64,000 bases of DNA from Ligula intestinalis (GCA_036362985.1 JAYGXS010000005.1:53028945-53092944); one strand, 5' to 3'; counted from the stretch's first letter, positions 31,384 to 42,609 are shown. Notes: generated by a model not told the origin, from the sequence alone. Made by a program: numbers and translations.

Positions 31384-34180
31384 TGTTTTGATTCGGAGCA
31401 CTCAATCGCGACGATACTCATTAAATCGGTTAAGTTTTGTTTTAAAAACATCCACGGAAGGGGACATGACAATATCCGCAGGAAGGGCATTCCATGCCTG
31501 GATTACCCTCTTAGAGAAAAATAATTTTCTTGGGTCAAGTCTTGCCTCAGTCACACGTAATTTGAGGGGGTGTCCTCGCAGCCTAGTGGTGGTGGCCTGC
31601 TCAAAGAAGTCATTTGTTTGGAGGCAGCAATCCTGACCACGCAGAATGCGAAATGCCTAGATTAGGTCCCCACGTAGCTGTCTGTAATCCAGAGGAAACA
31701 AGTCAAGATTTACCAATCGGGTCTCATAAGGGAGGTTCCGTTGGCCTCGTACTAATTTTGTTGCGCGTCTTTGTACGCTTTTGAGGGTTTTTCGGTCTTT
31801 GGCTGTCCAAGCTCTCCAGGCTTGGATGGCAAATTCCAGTTGGTGTCGCACGAACGTGCCAAAGACCTTGCCAAATACAACTTTATCAAACTTAGCAAAG
31901 GCGCGCTTGATTAGATACAAGCTCGACATTGCGGATTTAGCCACTTTCAGGCAGTGGAGTGATGGCTTCATTGAAGGCGTGAACCACATCCCCAGGTCTT
32001 TCTGAGCCTCTATCTCTGGCAGCGGCGTGTGATTCAGGTAATACATCCTTCGAGGCGCAGTGCTGTTTCTTCCAAATCGCATTAAGTTGCATTTGGCCAC
32101 ATTGAATGGCATGAGTCAAAAGGTCGACCATTGCTCCAGTCGATGCAAATTTGCCTGGAGATTTAATTCATCGTCTTGGTTGCGTATGACCTTCCAAATT
32201 TTAGGTCATCTGAAAACATTGCGATTTCGCAGACTAGTCCGCTTATGCAGTCAGCAATATAAGGAAGAGGATAGGGCCAAGAACAGAACCCTGTGGAACC
32301 CCGCTGTCAACTGCTACCTCCGCCGACCGCTGTTCGCCAATACATACGGTCTGGGTACGACCCGTCAAGAAGTTTGCGATCCACTGCAAAAGGTTGCCCC
32401 TTACCCCTATACGGCTGAGCTTGTAAAAGAGACGTTGATGACGCACAGTGTCAAACGCCTTCTTGAAGTCTACGAAGACTGCATGCACAGTATGCCCTTC
32501 ATCGAGCGCTCGGGTCCATTGTTCTAGACAATAGAGCAGATTGGTCAAGCAGGACCTTCCCCTGCGGAATCCGTGCTGCTTTTCAGAAAGAAGTTGATGT
32601 TGCTCCAAAAAGTGCATCAACTCGCGTTTGACTATGCGTTCCATGAGCTTGCAGGATATTGAGGTGAGGCTGACCGGTCTGTAGGTCGCCCGTCTCCCAC
32701 TTTTGTGGATGGGTGAGATCCACGCTGCCTTCCAATCGGGTGGCACTTGTCCAGTATTAAGAGAAGCTCGGAAGAGTAAATACAGGGGTACCGCCAACTA
32801 TATGGCTAGCTCTTTTGATAGTTTTGTAGGTTTTTCATCCGGACCTGATGACTTCGTTTCTTTGTGCTGAAGAAGTTCTCACAGAACAGTAGCTTCCGTG
32901 AGTGCAACTGAGTCTATAGTCTGGATCTCACCCACACCGAAGATTACAGCGGTGAACTCAGCCTCTCTCATAAAGACCGAGGGAAAGAAGCAGGATAGAT
33001 GTTCCACCTTTTCGCTAATCTCGCAAACTTCTACACCGTCGTCTGTTTTTAACTGAGGAATAGGGTCTCGTTTTCGGGTGTCTTCTCTAACGTAGCTGTA
33101 GAAAAGCTTTGGGTTTCCTAATGCAGGGTTTATTAGATTACTCTCGAGGCTTTGGCGGCTATTTCGTATCAGGCTCTTAACCTTGTTTCTCTGCGCCTTT
33201 TACCTATTGTACGATTCGGGGGTCCTCTCTCTGCGATAGGTTTTCCACATCCTTCCTTTGCGGTTTACTTCTCTCTTTAGCGTCAGCGTTAGCCATCGAG
33301 GCCTATTTGTTACTTTCTTTACCGTGATAGGACGAAAATCGGTAATTAGTCCGTGTAATACGGCTTTGAATGCCGACCAATCATCGAGAACGCACCCGGT
33401 GAATATTTCATTCCAGTCTATCCCACTCACTATGGCTTTCATTTGCGTAAAGTCCCCTCTCCAGATGTTGCGTCTGGTTACCGCACTACGATCGGGTACA
33501 GAGAAGAGTGAATACTCCCTATGTAGCACTACGTGATCACGTTTTCCGAGAGGTGGCAAAGAATTTACGACGTCCACGTTATCAGGCGCTTTGGTAAGTA
33601 CTAGGTCTAAGCAATTGGCTTGTTGCCCTTCGCGTAGTCTTGTCGGATATAAGACGTGTTGCATAAGGAAAGATGCCTGTACAGTGCGCAGGAGTCGTCG
33701 ATAGAAAGTTACTTCTGAGCCGGGCGCAGAACTCACGTTCCAGTCGATATGGGGAGGGTTAAAGTCTCCCATGATCATGATATCGGATCTCTTAGCACAT
33801 TCTCGACTCCTTCTATCAGAATAGCGTCTGACTGTTGGTTGCTCGACGGCGGACGGTAGACCGCCATGATGTCAAGGGTTTGTGACCCTGGCGCTCTGAC
33901 GTTGAGCCATATTGTCTCTATATTGCCCGCAAGGTTTTCGGATTTGTCGGACACGAGCAGGCCGTGTCTAACATAGAGTAGCACACCCCCACCTTGACGC
34001 CCGACTATGCTCTCCCCGGGTTTCAAGTGTTCCGAAAAGATAATTTCCTGATCGCCTAACTTCGTGGAAAACCATGTTTCTGTTATGCAGACGACGTCTG
34101 GTTCCAGTTAGCACATAATAATCTTAAGCTCATCTAACTTAGCAGGCCTTGTGCATTGGTATACATGCACTTTAATTTCA
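31384..34180 (-). pseudogene. LINE A ORF2: APE endonuclease and reverse transcriptase
   Basis: In order on the minus strand: MYTNAQGLLS, ITETWFS (catalytic E) and GGGVLLYVRHGL (to 33775); MGDFNPPHIDW, NCLDLVLT and LGKRDHVVL, the D-x-N and D-H endonuclease residues (33778-33200); a connecting region with two stops; then SPIHKSGRRATYRPVSLTS, HAVFVDFKKAFDTV (motif A) and SGVPQGSVLGP (motif B) at 32797-32243; MFSDD (motif C) near 32205 after a frame change; and FGTFVRHQLEFAIQ..RRATKL with the C-terminal SKRVIQAWNALP (32112-31384). At least four breaks make it non-functional. It would copy LINE RNA at the target. Confidence 0.85.
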
Positions 34181-34253
34181 TTGTACGGTGTAATCCGGTT
34201 GTGTCAGTCACTTCCTGACCGTCGTTCGGAGTATTACGGGTTTGTTTGATGTT

Positions 34254-35504
34254 TTATTTTGCATTATCTTCCCGTTGAAGATTTTCAGGCCTGCCTCGCC
34301 ATTCTTGTTCCTCGACTGTAATTCCGCTACTAGTTCTCGGCGTTTCAGCCGTTCCTCCGGGGAATAGTCCGGTTGAAAAAACCTCTTTATGCGCGTGACG
34401 TAGGTTAGTTTCTTTAGACAAGATTATCTGGACATGTTCCTTGTTTTTAAGTACAATTCTTAGCAGTCCGGGTCGCGACATATCTGCAGTATCTGCCGGC
34501 CTTTTCCCGATAGGAAATGACTTCAGAACTTCAAATTCTTTACCTGGCGGGAACAGATCGCTCAGAACATCGTTAAAGGAAACCAAGTCCGGATCATCCT
34601 GGTCGTTTGAGCGGTCTGAAATGGGTTCTTTTAATCCCTGTACAACTTGACAGTAATCATGATCCTGTCGGGGTCGTGGGCCCTTAGCTGCAGTTTTCGC
34701 CACATTTGTTGCAGTGGGCCTAGAGCTCGGACTGAGTGGTGTGACTGCTTGGCCATCGCAACTGTCTGAAGTTGCTTCTGGCAACCCCTGAACATCTAGA
34801 TCATGAGCACCATCTTGTCGGGAGTCTTTAAGTACGGTTTTGGCCACCTTCGCTGCAGTTGGCCTGGAGCTCGAACTGGGTGGTGTGACTGCTTGGTCGT
34901 CGTAACTGTCTAAAGTTGCTTCTTGCAACCCCTGAAAAACCAGACCATGATCACCATCCTGTCGGGAGTCTTTAAGTACGGTTTTGGCAACCTTCGCTGC
35001 AGTGGGCCTGGAGCTCGAACTGGGTGGTATGACTGCTTGGTCGTCGCAACTGTCTGAAGTTGCTTCTTGCAACCCCTGAACAACTAGACCATGCTCACCA
35101 TCCTGTCGGGAGTCCTGAAGTATAGTTTTGGCCACCTTCGCTGCAGTGGGCCTGGAGCCCGGACCGGGTGGTACTTTATGTATAGGCATCCTCTGTTGTT
35201 CCTTAGGTGGTTCATGCGTATGCATTGAAACCGTCAGTTTTTCCATCACAGCGATGGTCTGCTGGAGGATTTTTTTCATATTTGTCATTTTTCCTTCAAG
35301 TTTACTATACTTAGAGGCTAAAATATGGTAGCCATCGCAACAGTTTTCTGTGTGCGTCGATTGCACCCAATTAGTTAAGCTTTTTGATCGCCCCTTACAG
35401 CGTGCGGCAATAGCGCAGTGTTCAGAGCCGCAGTCTTTTGTTGAAGCGGTTTTGGGTTCGAGACCCTCTCGCGGTAAATTTTGCACTTGATTTCTTGTTT
35501 GCAT
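34254..35504 (-). CDS. LINE A ORF1, repeat-containing nucleic-acid-binding-type protein (416 aa)
   Basis: Open from ATG at 35504 to the stop at 34254. The N-terminal 60 residues hold a Cys/His set (CGSEHC, C, H, CC within residues 25-57) that could bind zinc. A predicted helix (about 60-95, KYSKLEGKMTNMKKILQQT) may form a coiled coil. From about 115 to 280 lie three full 48-residue repeats and a diverged fourth (SSRPTAAKVAKT, DSRQDG, VQGLQEAT, CDDQAV). The C-terminal part has FPPGKEFEVLKSFPIG and LRIVLKNKEHVQIIL, reminiscent of ORF1 RNA-binding regions. The intact frame beside a dead ORF2 is notable. Confidence 0.75.
   Translation of the reverse strand: MQTRNQVQNLPREGLEPKTASTKDCGSEHCAIAARCKGRSKSLTNWVQSTHTENCCDGYHILASKYSKLEGKMTNMKKILQQTIAVMEKLTVSMHTHEPPKEQQRMPIHKVPPGPGSRPTAAKVAKTILQDSRQDGEHGLVVQGLQEATSDSCDDQAVIPPSSSSRPTAAKVAKTVLKDSRQDGDHGLVFQGLQEATLDSYDDQAVTPPSSSSRPTAAKVAKTVLKDSRQDGAHDLDVQGLPEATSDSCDGQAVTPLSPSSRPTATNVAKTAAKGPRPRQDHDYCQVVQGLKEPISDRSNDQDDPDLVSFNDVLSDLFPPGKEFEVLKSFPIGKRPADTADMSRPGLLRIVLKNKEHVQIILSKETNLRHAHKEVFSTGLFPGGTAETPRTSSGITVEEQEWRGRPENLQREDNAK
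35404..35475 (+). repeat. tRNA-like A and B boxes antisense to ORF1 start
   Basis: The plus strand has TAGCGCAGTGTT (A-box-like, 35411) and GGTTCGAGACC (B box, 35455-35465) 44 bp apart. The acceptor ends do not pair, so this is tRNA-derived, not a tRNA gene. It encodes ORF1 residues 14-33 on the other strand. Confidence 0.5.
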
Positions 35505-35940
35505 TATTTTCGCACGACAAGTGGGTTTTTAGCAAAAAAGGTTCAAATGTGAAGGTTTGCCTTATATATGAGACAGATAGCCTAAGTCATCGCTTTGCTA
35601 ATGTAAGAATACGTTTAAGTCGAATCTCCTTACTTAAGACGATTGGTTGTAGAATTTAAGAAGCAGAACTTTGACGGACAACTAGAGAAATGTCTAGACG
35701 TGCAAACTTAGTTCAAAGTTGGTAAGAGCAGGCGCACTAACTGCTCTAGTTTAATTTCTAACTATGCAGTAAGTTATTCCAATACTGGTATCAAAGCAAA
35801 TTTGATATAATAGAATGGAGCGACTCAGCCTCTGTTGTTCTCTATCCTGCTCCTTCGTGTGTACTAGTTTTTGAGAATTTCACCAGCACCAGCGTTGTAG
35901 GAGTTTGGTCGGTCCGAGCTCGTTTCGGAAGAGTTTCAAC
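35505..35940. other. probable LINE A 5' leader or flank
   Basis: No coding signal. No second copy is available to set the LINE 5' end. Confidence 0.35.
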
Positions 35941-35953
35941 GATAGTCTACTTT
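35941..35953 (+). repeat. 13-bp target site duplication, left
   Basis: GATAGTCTACTTT, identical to 36506-36518. Confidence 0.8.
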
Positions 35954-35996
35954 CCGAAGAAGAAGATGCGATCACTGGAACAAGGACTTAATTTTC

Positions 35997-36032
35997 CTGA
36001 CGTTTCGGATTCCGTCGGGAATCCTTAGTCAT
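35997..36032 (-). ncRNA. hammerhead-like motif in PLE terminus
   Basis: Minus strand: ATGACTAA, a perfect 7-bp stem GGATTCC/GGAATCC with loop CGAC, then GAAACGTCAGG. The first box differs from CUGANGA at two positions, so it is probably inactive, but the fold is exact. Confidence 0.35.
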
Positions 36033-36095
36033 AGGTAATCGTAAACAGGTCTGAGACATGCGCATGTCTCAGACCTGTTTACGATTACCTATGAC
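36028..36095. repeat. perfect palindrome, 34-bp arms
   Basis: Arms 36028-36061 and 36062-36095 are exact reverse complements with no spacer (centre ACATGCGCATGT). It abuts the N gap. Confidence 0.95.
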
Positions 36096-36495
36096 NNNNN
36101 NNNNNNNNNNNNNNNNNNNNNNNNNNNNNNNNNNNNNNNNNNNNNNNNNNNNNNNNNNNNNNNNNNNNNNNNNNNNNNNNNNNNNNNNNNNNNNNNNNNN
36201 NNNNNNNNNNNNNNNNNNNNNNNNNNNNNNNNNNNNNNNNNNNNNNNNNNNNNNNNNNNNNNNNNNNNNNNNNNNNNNNNNNNNNNNNNNNNNNNNNNNN
36301 NNNNNNNNNNNNNNNNNNNNNNNNNNNNNNNNNNNNNNNNNNNNNNNNNNNNNNNNNNNNNNNNNNNNNNNNNNNNNNNNNNNNNNNNNNNNNNNNNNNN
36401 NNNNNNNNNNNNNNNNNNNNNNNNNNNNNNNNNNNNNNNNNNNNNNNNNNNNNNNNNNNNNNNNNNNNNNNNNNNNNNNNNNNNNNNNNNNNNNN
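36096..36495. other. assembly gap (400 N)
   Basis: Undetermined bases. The 149-codon frame across it is an artefact. Confidence 1.
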
Positions 36496-36505
36496 CTCCT
36501 CTATT

Positions 36506-36518
36506 GATAGTCTACTTT
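36506..36518 (+). repeat. 13-bp target site duplication, right
   Basis: GATAGTCTACTTT, identical to 35941-35953. Confidence 0.8.
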
Positions 36519-37904
36519 GCTAGTTACAACGTAACTGTGCAAGCAGAGGGATTTAGATCTAGGTGGCGATTAAGGGGAGGAATACTGTAGTACGGTTGGT
36601 TCTGCGAACAAATTTTCTGAGTATCCTGCTCTGTACGTAAATCAAGTGTGTTGATCTTGACACACTACCTTTCGCTCGTTGGAAACAAGTTTTTTTCTCT
36701 TGAAACGCCACTGCTTAAAAATTTCAAACCGCGCGCAGGCAAGATTTTAGAATCTTTGGCCTTACTCGATTCGCATATTACGTTCTTGCCAAAATCTTTG
36801 TGGTGTCACGTTGCATCCCGAGCATGCTGTAAAACATTTAACTGCTGCTTGATGCAATCTGATTGCTTTCCAAACATAGCTAACCGTACCGATTACATTC
36901 TATTTTAAAATCTGCGGGAATCTCTGCATTTTATTTTGAGATCTTCCACCAATTTCAATCACCACCACGACCTCTTAGCAGTCCTTCCACTTCAAGTGCC
37001 TGTCCACGTAGCAAATGTCGCATTACCCACTCCATTGAATGAAAACACGCAATACTTTCTAAACTAAGGTTCATAACCTTGATGTTTTTAATGTAGCACA
37101 AACAATCCATATCCAACATTGCGGAGACAAAAGCAAAGACTAGATATGACTTGTTTCGGAAGCAGCGATTAGATGCGTCCGATGGATACGGATGGGAATA
37201 TGTTTCACTTTATCTGCACAAATGATCCCCAAGCATTGCGTTAGCGCATAACAGTTTCAGTTGCCTTTTCTCTGTGTGCAAATGGGCTGCTCTGTTCCAT
37301 GCAACTGTGGTGAATTTGAGAGAAAAAATGATGGCACTACTTTCCGTGCAAATATTGTATTCGAGATAAAAGAAAACGATCTGTATTGACATTTCCAGTG
37401 AGTTTTAATCAAATGCCTGCCTGACGTTCACTGTGCTAAACGTTACATTTTATTCGATAAAATGAGATTAAAAATATAACAAGTGGAGAAATATGCACCA
37501 GCAGACTATTTATTTGCTAAAGACCAAAACATGTATAGTAAAAGATACCTAACAAGTCAATGTACACCGACCGATTCCGGTAATAAAATGGAGGAATTAG
37601 TACTATTTAAAATTATATTGGATTGTCCACTTCATTAGACGATGACCTGTGATTCCTCCTAAGCTTAGGTTCCTGAACTTGAGGTTTCTTTTATTGCATG
37701 AACAATCTGTATGTAATACAACGGCAACGACAAATCCTGTTTTTCTTCTTTTAAAGGACTAGCAACGACTTGGTACGGAAGCACCTACTAATTGCGTTCA
37801 ATATTCAAAAGAGTTTTGAACTTTTAAGAAAAAAAATTGACTACGGATGAACGTGTTTTCACATTTAGTCATGGCGATACTCTTTCAAATAAACTGCTAC
37901 ATCT
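36519..37904. repeat. AT-rich region with pieces of the 19894 repeat
   Basis: 36890-37200 and 37640-37880 share TTTTAAAATCTGC.GGAAT, CACGTAGCA, TTACCCACTC and ACTTGGTACGGAAGC with sites near 19900-20100 and 24960-25180. The rest shows no gene. Confidence 0.5.
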
Positions 37905-38540
37905 GGCAACAACAGTTTAAGTACTGCACTCTATTTACCTCTAGTCCCAGAATTTTCTCCTTGGAAAACGGTGTTTGTGGGGTTTTATGGGTGAAGAATA
38001 AGGATAGGCAGTGGACTAAACTTTAATATCAGCTATATGCATTTTACTTTTTGCGCTTTAATAAATGTTATTGATTTATAACTTTAAATTTTCCTAATTT
38101 GTATGATCGTTTAACGTTTCGGCAAAAACCTGATTATCAAAATGCAGGTTTCCCAAAATTCCTGAGAAAATATAAATGGTGATTAGGATTTCTTTTACTT
38201 CAATTCACTTGGGGTTCAACTTAACGCTCTGGGTGTAGGTTACTATAGTCCGTGGTGCGAAGCTTCATGCACACCTTCAGTTTACATGCATAACAAATTA
38301 ATTCCCAAGGCCGCGGGAAGCACGTTCAATTAAATTTTCACTTTAAACCTTAAATTTACTTTAAACTTGACTTTAAACTTACTTTAAACCTACTTCTACT
38401 ACTTCTACTTACTTCTACTTATTTCATTCACTGTCTATCGTATTTTCTCCCCCCGATAAACTCCCAACAAGCACCATTTCCGTAAGTCAAAATGCTGGGA
38501 CTAGGGGTATACGAGGTGCACTACGTAAACGACCTTCGCC
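37905..38540. mobile_element. MITE family 1, diverged copy 3 (636 bp)
   Basis: The ends GGCAACAACAGTTTAAGTAC and, reverse-complemented, GGCGAAGGTCGTTTACGTAG lead into about 95-bp inverted arms (both with CCTCTAGTCCCAG or CCCCTAGTCCCAG). The flanks CTACATCT and CAATATCT match at 6 of 8. The inner part keeps AAAACCTGAT and GTCCGTGGTGCGAAGC blocks like copy 2. Near 38337-38395 it has five ACTTTAAAC-type units and a TTCTAC run. Confidence 0.7.
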
Positions 38541-40490
38541 CAATATCTCTTACGATTGTCTACATACGATTGCGTACATATCTATATTTTCTTAACTCAC
38601 TTACGAATCCTCGATCGATGCACACAGTAAGCGATATATGTGCGTTGTCATCAAGTCTTACTCACACAATCCTTGCATTACTACTATTCTCATTTACACA
38701 GTATGACACTCCACTTAATTTCATTCTTTATCCAACCACTCTTTGATGCTCCTGTTTGTTGCCTTCTCTCACAGACAGTTGTTCCTCACCCTCTATCGCA
38801 CACTACTATTCTGCATTGCATCCTGACCTGCACAATATTATACCAGGTGGTTTATTCGATCGCTTCTTATTTAAAAACGCCGTATTTTGTCAATTGTTTT
38901 TGATTTAGACGCCCTACACCTTCGCTCTTCAGCCGCCGCAGTAAATAATTTCTTTTATTCCTTTGAACGTCCCCTTTCCCCACCCATATAACCCCCATTA
39001 ACACGGGTCCCCTAAGAGAAAATATGGGGCTCTTCGTATACAATGTCCACTACCACCGTTACTTCAGATCAAATTTTATCCGAAAACAATAACTGCAAGA
39101 AATTATTTCGCTTAGTCCAACCAGCTTTCATAGGTTATCGATAAATTTTTACCCCAGGGCAGAATAGAATGTGCTCCAGACATGGCAATTTATTTTTCAC
39201 GTTATAGGAAGGCAGTGTTTAGATAAACGACAACTGCGGGAAGAAATATGTAGCTCAAAATATTTAGTTGTTCATTTTAGGCTCGACTGGATCAGCGGTT
39301 GCAGCATTGTTTGTTTGAAGTGCAGTTATGTTGATAGTGGCGGAGCGGAACGCACTATGTAGTCCGGACGGTGAGTCTCATCCTCTTGTTTTGGCAGGTA
39401 TAGCCTTCTAAAAGAGGGGAGGCAGATGCAGGTTTTTTCAGTCACGTTATGTTTTATTGAGGAAAACATAGGCGAACGACATTGAGTTCCCTATTGGTGA
39501 CATAGTCACTGAAAAAGCATTGGTACAGTACACAAAAGTCATACAATGATCGTTCGCATGATTGGAGGTGAAATGTGAGAAGCCGCTAGTTAGTGGAAAA
39601 TAGTAAACATACACCACTACTCACTCATTGGAAGTAAAATAATTACGTCAATATAGTATCTCGGCTCATAGGCGACGCCAGGTGCACGGACAATTTAGGT
39701 TGCAAAGTGACGAGTGAACGAACATAAGGAAGACAGTCGATATTTTTTTATATTTTTGACGGAAAAGCAAAAAGGATTTCAATCACAAGCAATTGCATCC
39801 AAGAGTTTGTTCTCAATGAGCATTTTTGATGAGAACAGAAAGTAAAAATTATGTGGCTCCCTTAATGGATAAATTCTGGTTAACTAAGCCCACACACTTA
39901 TTGGTGAGAAAATGCCACCCTTTTTAAAAAAGCAGTGTCTATGTATATGTTACGAACTATTTCTTTCCCAAACCTTTTTCTTAAATGACGCCTCTTGTTT
40001 GGAATGGTTCTCGTGAGTTAAAGGCTCCTCTAAAAATCAGAAGTTGGCATTGCCTCCGGTTTGCCTACAGCAGGTGGTAAAATGCGTGAAATCCAAGGTT
40101 TAAAAAAAAATAAAATCCAAAGTACGTATACATAGCCTTCGCCACGTTCCCAAAAGACTTAACGAATAAAAGTTACCATGCTAATAAAAAAAAGACATAG
40201 TAATATTTGACACATTGTTTTCCCGGTAGAAGTTTGAAAAGGGCGAAGATCACAAGTTGAGCAGAATGTATTGACGTCATACAATTTCGCGACCTCTAAT
40301 TCATCTGCATACGGTCATTGCCTGCTAATATAGTAAATTAACTGTATAATTAGAAGAGTAAAGCTTAATAGGTAAATAGGGTGTGAAACATAAGCCAAAA
40401 ATGTGGGTGCATAGTGAGGGTTAGAGGAGGGGGCAGGTAATTATCACAGCAAGGCGGTTCAGGTAACAGTGAAAGCCTGTGAAATGTAAT
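38541..40490. other. no supported gene
   Basis: 39440-39600 weakly resembles the 24366 repeat (AACATAGGCGAACG.C.TTGAGTTCCCTA). ORFs at 38492-38903 and 39171-39362 have no recognised domain. Confidence 0.4.
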
Positions 40491-40493
40491 TAA

Positions 40494-40556
40494 AGGGGGG
40501 GGGGGCAAAGAACGGAGCAGCAGTCGATCATAGTGGGGGGGGGGGGGAGGGGGGAT
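40494..40556 (+). repeat. G-rich homopolymer tracts
   Basis: Runs of 10 or more G (near 40495 and 40535) lie directly after the PLE coding end. Shorter G runs occur near 8034. Confidence 0.85.
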
Positions 40557-40558
40557 CG

Positions 40559-41158
40559 TCACCACGGCAAGGCGAGGTTGATCACATGATCCAGCTGTTT
40601 ACAGAGTTCTGGTTTTCCTCTGCGTATCGCAGCGGCCTCGGCAAATCGTAGGAGACGTCCGGTCGCAGCCCGAAGTACGACTTTAAACGCGGTCTTTTGG
40701 TCAACTATATGGCCAGTATCCACTAAGTGCTTAGTAATTGAGCTCTTTGGTATTTTGTTTTCCGCCCTGAACAGCCACTTCGGCATATGCTCAGCTGACC
40801 TTGTTGCCAACTGCCTTTGCGTGCGCCCGATGTATTTGCATCCGCAACTACATGTAAACTCATAAACGCAGTTTGAGGTGGCGTGCATTGGCAGAGTGTC
40901 TTTGGTTGGCCTTATTGGGATAGCCGTTGTTGTGCTTATGTACAACAATTTGGAGGCGGGGTAGGTTCTTTTAATCGTGCATCCAAGCCTTCGCTTGATC
41001 AAGTTGGATACATTATAACCCTTGAAGGGGAGAAAGATGCTCACTGGCTTTTTTGCCACGGATATTTTAGTAGAATTTTCTTCGCTGCGTTTGCTATACT
41101 TATCGATGAATTTCTCAGGATAGCCATTTCCAAGAAACACTTTCTTGAGAAAACACAT
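40559..41158 (-). CDS. PLE E GIY-YIG endonuclease domain, open frame (199 aa)
   Basis: Residues 9-18 FLGNGYPEKF (PLE linker), 44-75 with IKRRLGCTIKRTYP, then CVYEFTCSCGCKYIGRTQRQ, a CxC pair and the GIY-YIG core with R of the catalytic block, then ITKHLVDTGH and a C-terminal FAEAAAIRRGKPELCKQLDH, the E-containing helix. No internal stop. The ATG at 41158 is merely the first in frame; the natural protein starts upstream in another frame. The complete endonuclease contrasts with the broken ones elsewhere in the window. Confidence 0.75.
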   Translation of the reverse strand: MCFLKKVFLGNGYPEKFIDKYSKRSEENSTKISVAKKPVSIFLPFKGYNVSNLIKRRLGCTIKRTYPASKLLYISTTTAIPIRPTKDTLPMHATSNCVYEFTCSCGCKYIGRTQRQLATRSAEHMPKWLFRAENKIPKSSITKHLVDTGHIVDQKTAFKVVLRAATGRLLRFAEAAAIRRGKPELCKQLDHVINLALPW

Positions 41159-41300
41159 CTCTTCATCGATCTACTGAAAAGGCAAAATACCAAGTTTCTT
41201 TTCCTCTGGATTAGAACGAAACTCAGAAAGTGCATGTATTGCCCTTTCCATATGGTTTTCCGGTAGATGGACCTTTGAATGGAACCATCTGCTACCATTT
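40559..41300 (-). mobile_element. Penelope-like element E (another lineage), 3' coding end
   Basis: It holds the linker and endonuclease of a PLE that differs clearly from the A/B/F group (YIGRTQRQLATRSAEH against YVGETGRQLQMRMHEH). Upstream (41298-41160) a second frame gives QRSIYRKTIWKGQYMHFLSF, the PLE stretch after motif 6, so one frameshift separates polymerase and endonuclease parts. The polymerase itself is absent. Confidence 0.8.
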
Positions 41301-42605
41301 AATGAAGTTTGGCGAACGCCTCGAGTTTTTCACAATTGAGTTAATTCGAAACAATAAAACTCTGGGTCCATTGGTTGCATCTCCATCTTCTACTCTTCTG
41401 AAAATTCTGCTTTACACTAAACAGAGTTCAGTGTTTTTATATGACTATCCTAATAAACTGATAAAGTTCTACGTGTTTAATGATAAATTTTAAGATTATA
41501 TAATACTTTAAAGTATTTAGCCAAATAATTGGCTTTTAAATATTCTCTCTTATGCACCTTTTCGTTAACGTTATGGTTGTAGAATCACACAAATATATCA
41601 CCTTATTGGCGAGAAAAATAAACGACCCTAATGAAAGTTGTCTCTGAGTAGGTCTAAGATTATTTAAAAAACGTTATATAAAAAGTTTTTTCTTGGAAAA
41701 GCACTTTAAGTGGAGTTTAAGACGTCGAATACCTGTGTAATTTACTTTTTTTGAAGCTAAAGACAAGATAAAAATGGTAAATCTTTACTAGTTTTCGACT
41801 TTTTTTAAAATGTGGGATTTATACTGAGCTGAAGATGAAAGAAATTTTCTTTCTATATATATCGGGGCAGTATTCAGTAGGTCTCCTTTTAAGATAACAA
41901 AAGTTAAATCGAGTGGCTAAATATGAACGGCAATTTTACCAATAAATGATGATATACTGCCCCGGCAGTTTCAAGTGTTTTTATTTATTGATCCTATTCT
42001 ATATATTGAAGATGCTTGAACCGGGTTCGTTTTCGGCGTTACAGAGAAACTTTATGACATTTCGCGATACCTCATCAATGGTTGATTACGGGTTCTATTT
42101 TTGGTGAAGTAAAACAACTTATGATTTCATGAGTTTACCGCTTATCACTTTTTTCTTTTTTCTGTGATGGTAATGCGTTATCTCATATGTGCATAGCGGT
42201 TGCACCTTAACTCTACCCAATGCACAAAATAAACAAACTCAAGTGTGTCTTAAACCCGCCAATAAAAGTTCGAACTTCACATGTAAGCAGATATACAATC
42301 TACTGTATTTCGGCTGTTTTTCAAAATGCAGTAGCTTTATTGGTAAATTACTGAAAGAAGAAGAAATCAGTACAGAAAATGTAATAAACTGTTTCGCTTA
42401 CATTAGATAAACATGCACTGGCCACTAGGGTTTCCTAGGTAATAAATTATCTTACCCGAAAAATACACCTACTAGTTATGTTAAATACATCTGAGGCCTT
42501 ACTGCATGCACCTGAGTATGCTGTTATCACAGTAACCTACGTTTTTGATCTCCATAAATGATATTATCCTAAATTGATCTGCAGATATATTTCCTCCCCA
42601 AGTTC
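41301..42605. other. AT-rich, no supported gene
   Basis: Contains a small inverted repeat, CGGGGCAGTAT at 41863-41873 and ATACTGCCCCG at 41954-41964. The ORF 42189-42410 has no recognised domain. Confidence 0.4.
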
Positions 42606-42609
42606 TAAC

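Larger units (their letters stand above)
30685..35504 (-). mobile_element. CR1-like LINE A, near full length, decayed
   Basis: On the minus strand: ORF1 (35504-34254), a broken ORF2 with APE endonuclease and reverse transcriptase (about 34180-31384), then a 3' region to about 30685. The 3' region holds an ATT-rich tract near 31330-31370 and may end in TTTAATAAACTTGAC at 30688-30702. Length about 4.8 kb. LINE B, LINE D and the fragments at 1651 and 11325 belong to the same or a close family. Confidence 0.8.
35954..36505 (-). mobile_element. PLE insertion containing the assembly gap
   Basis: Bracketed by 13-bp duplications. The left part shares GAAGATGCGATC and TGACGTTTCGG with the PLE end at 56255-56300, then a hairpin, then a perfect palindrome that runs into the N run. 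Most of the element is unsequenced here; 10 bases (36496-36505) follow the gap before the right duplication. Confidence 0.7.

Noticed and set aside
36058..36507. 149-codon ORF
   Set aside because: Made almost entirely of N bases.
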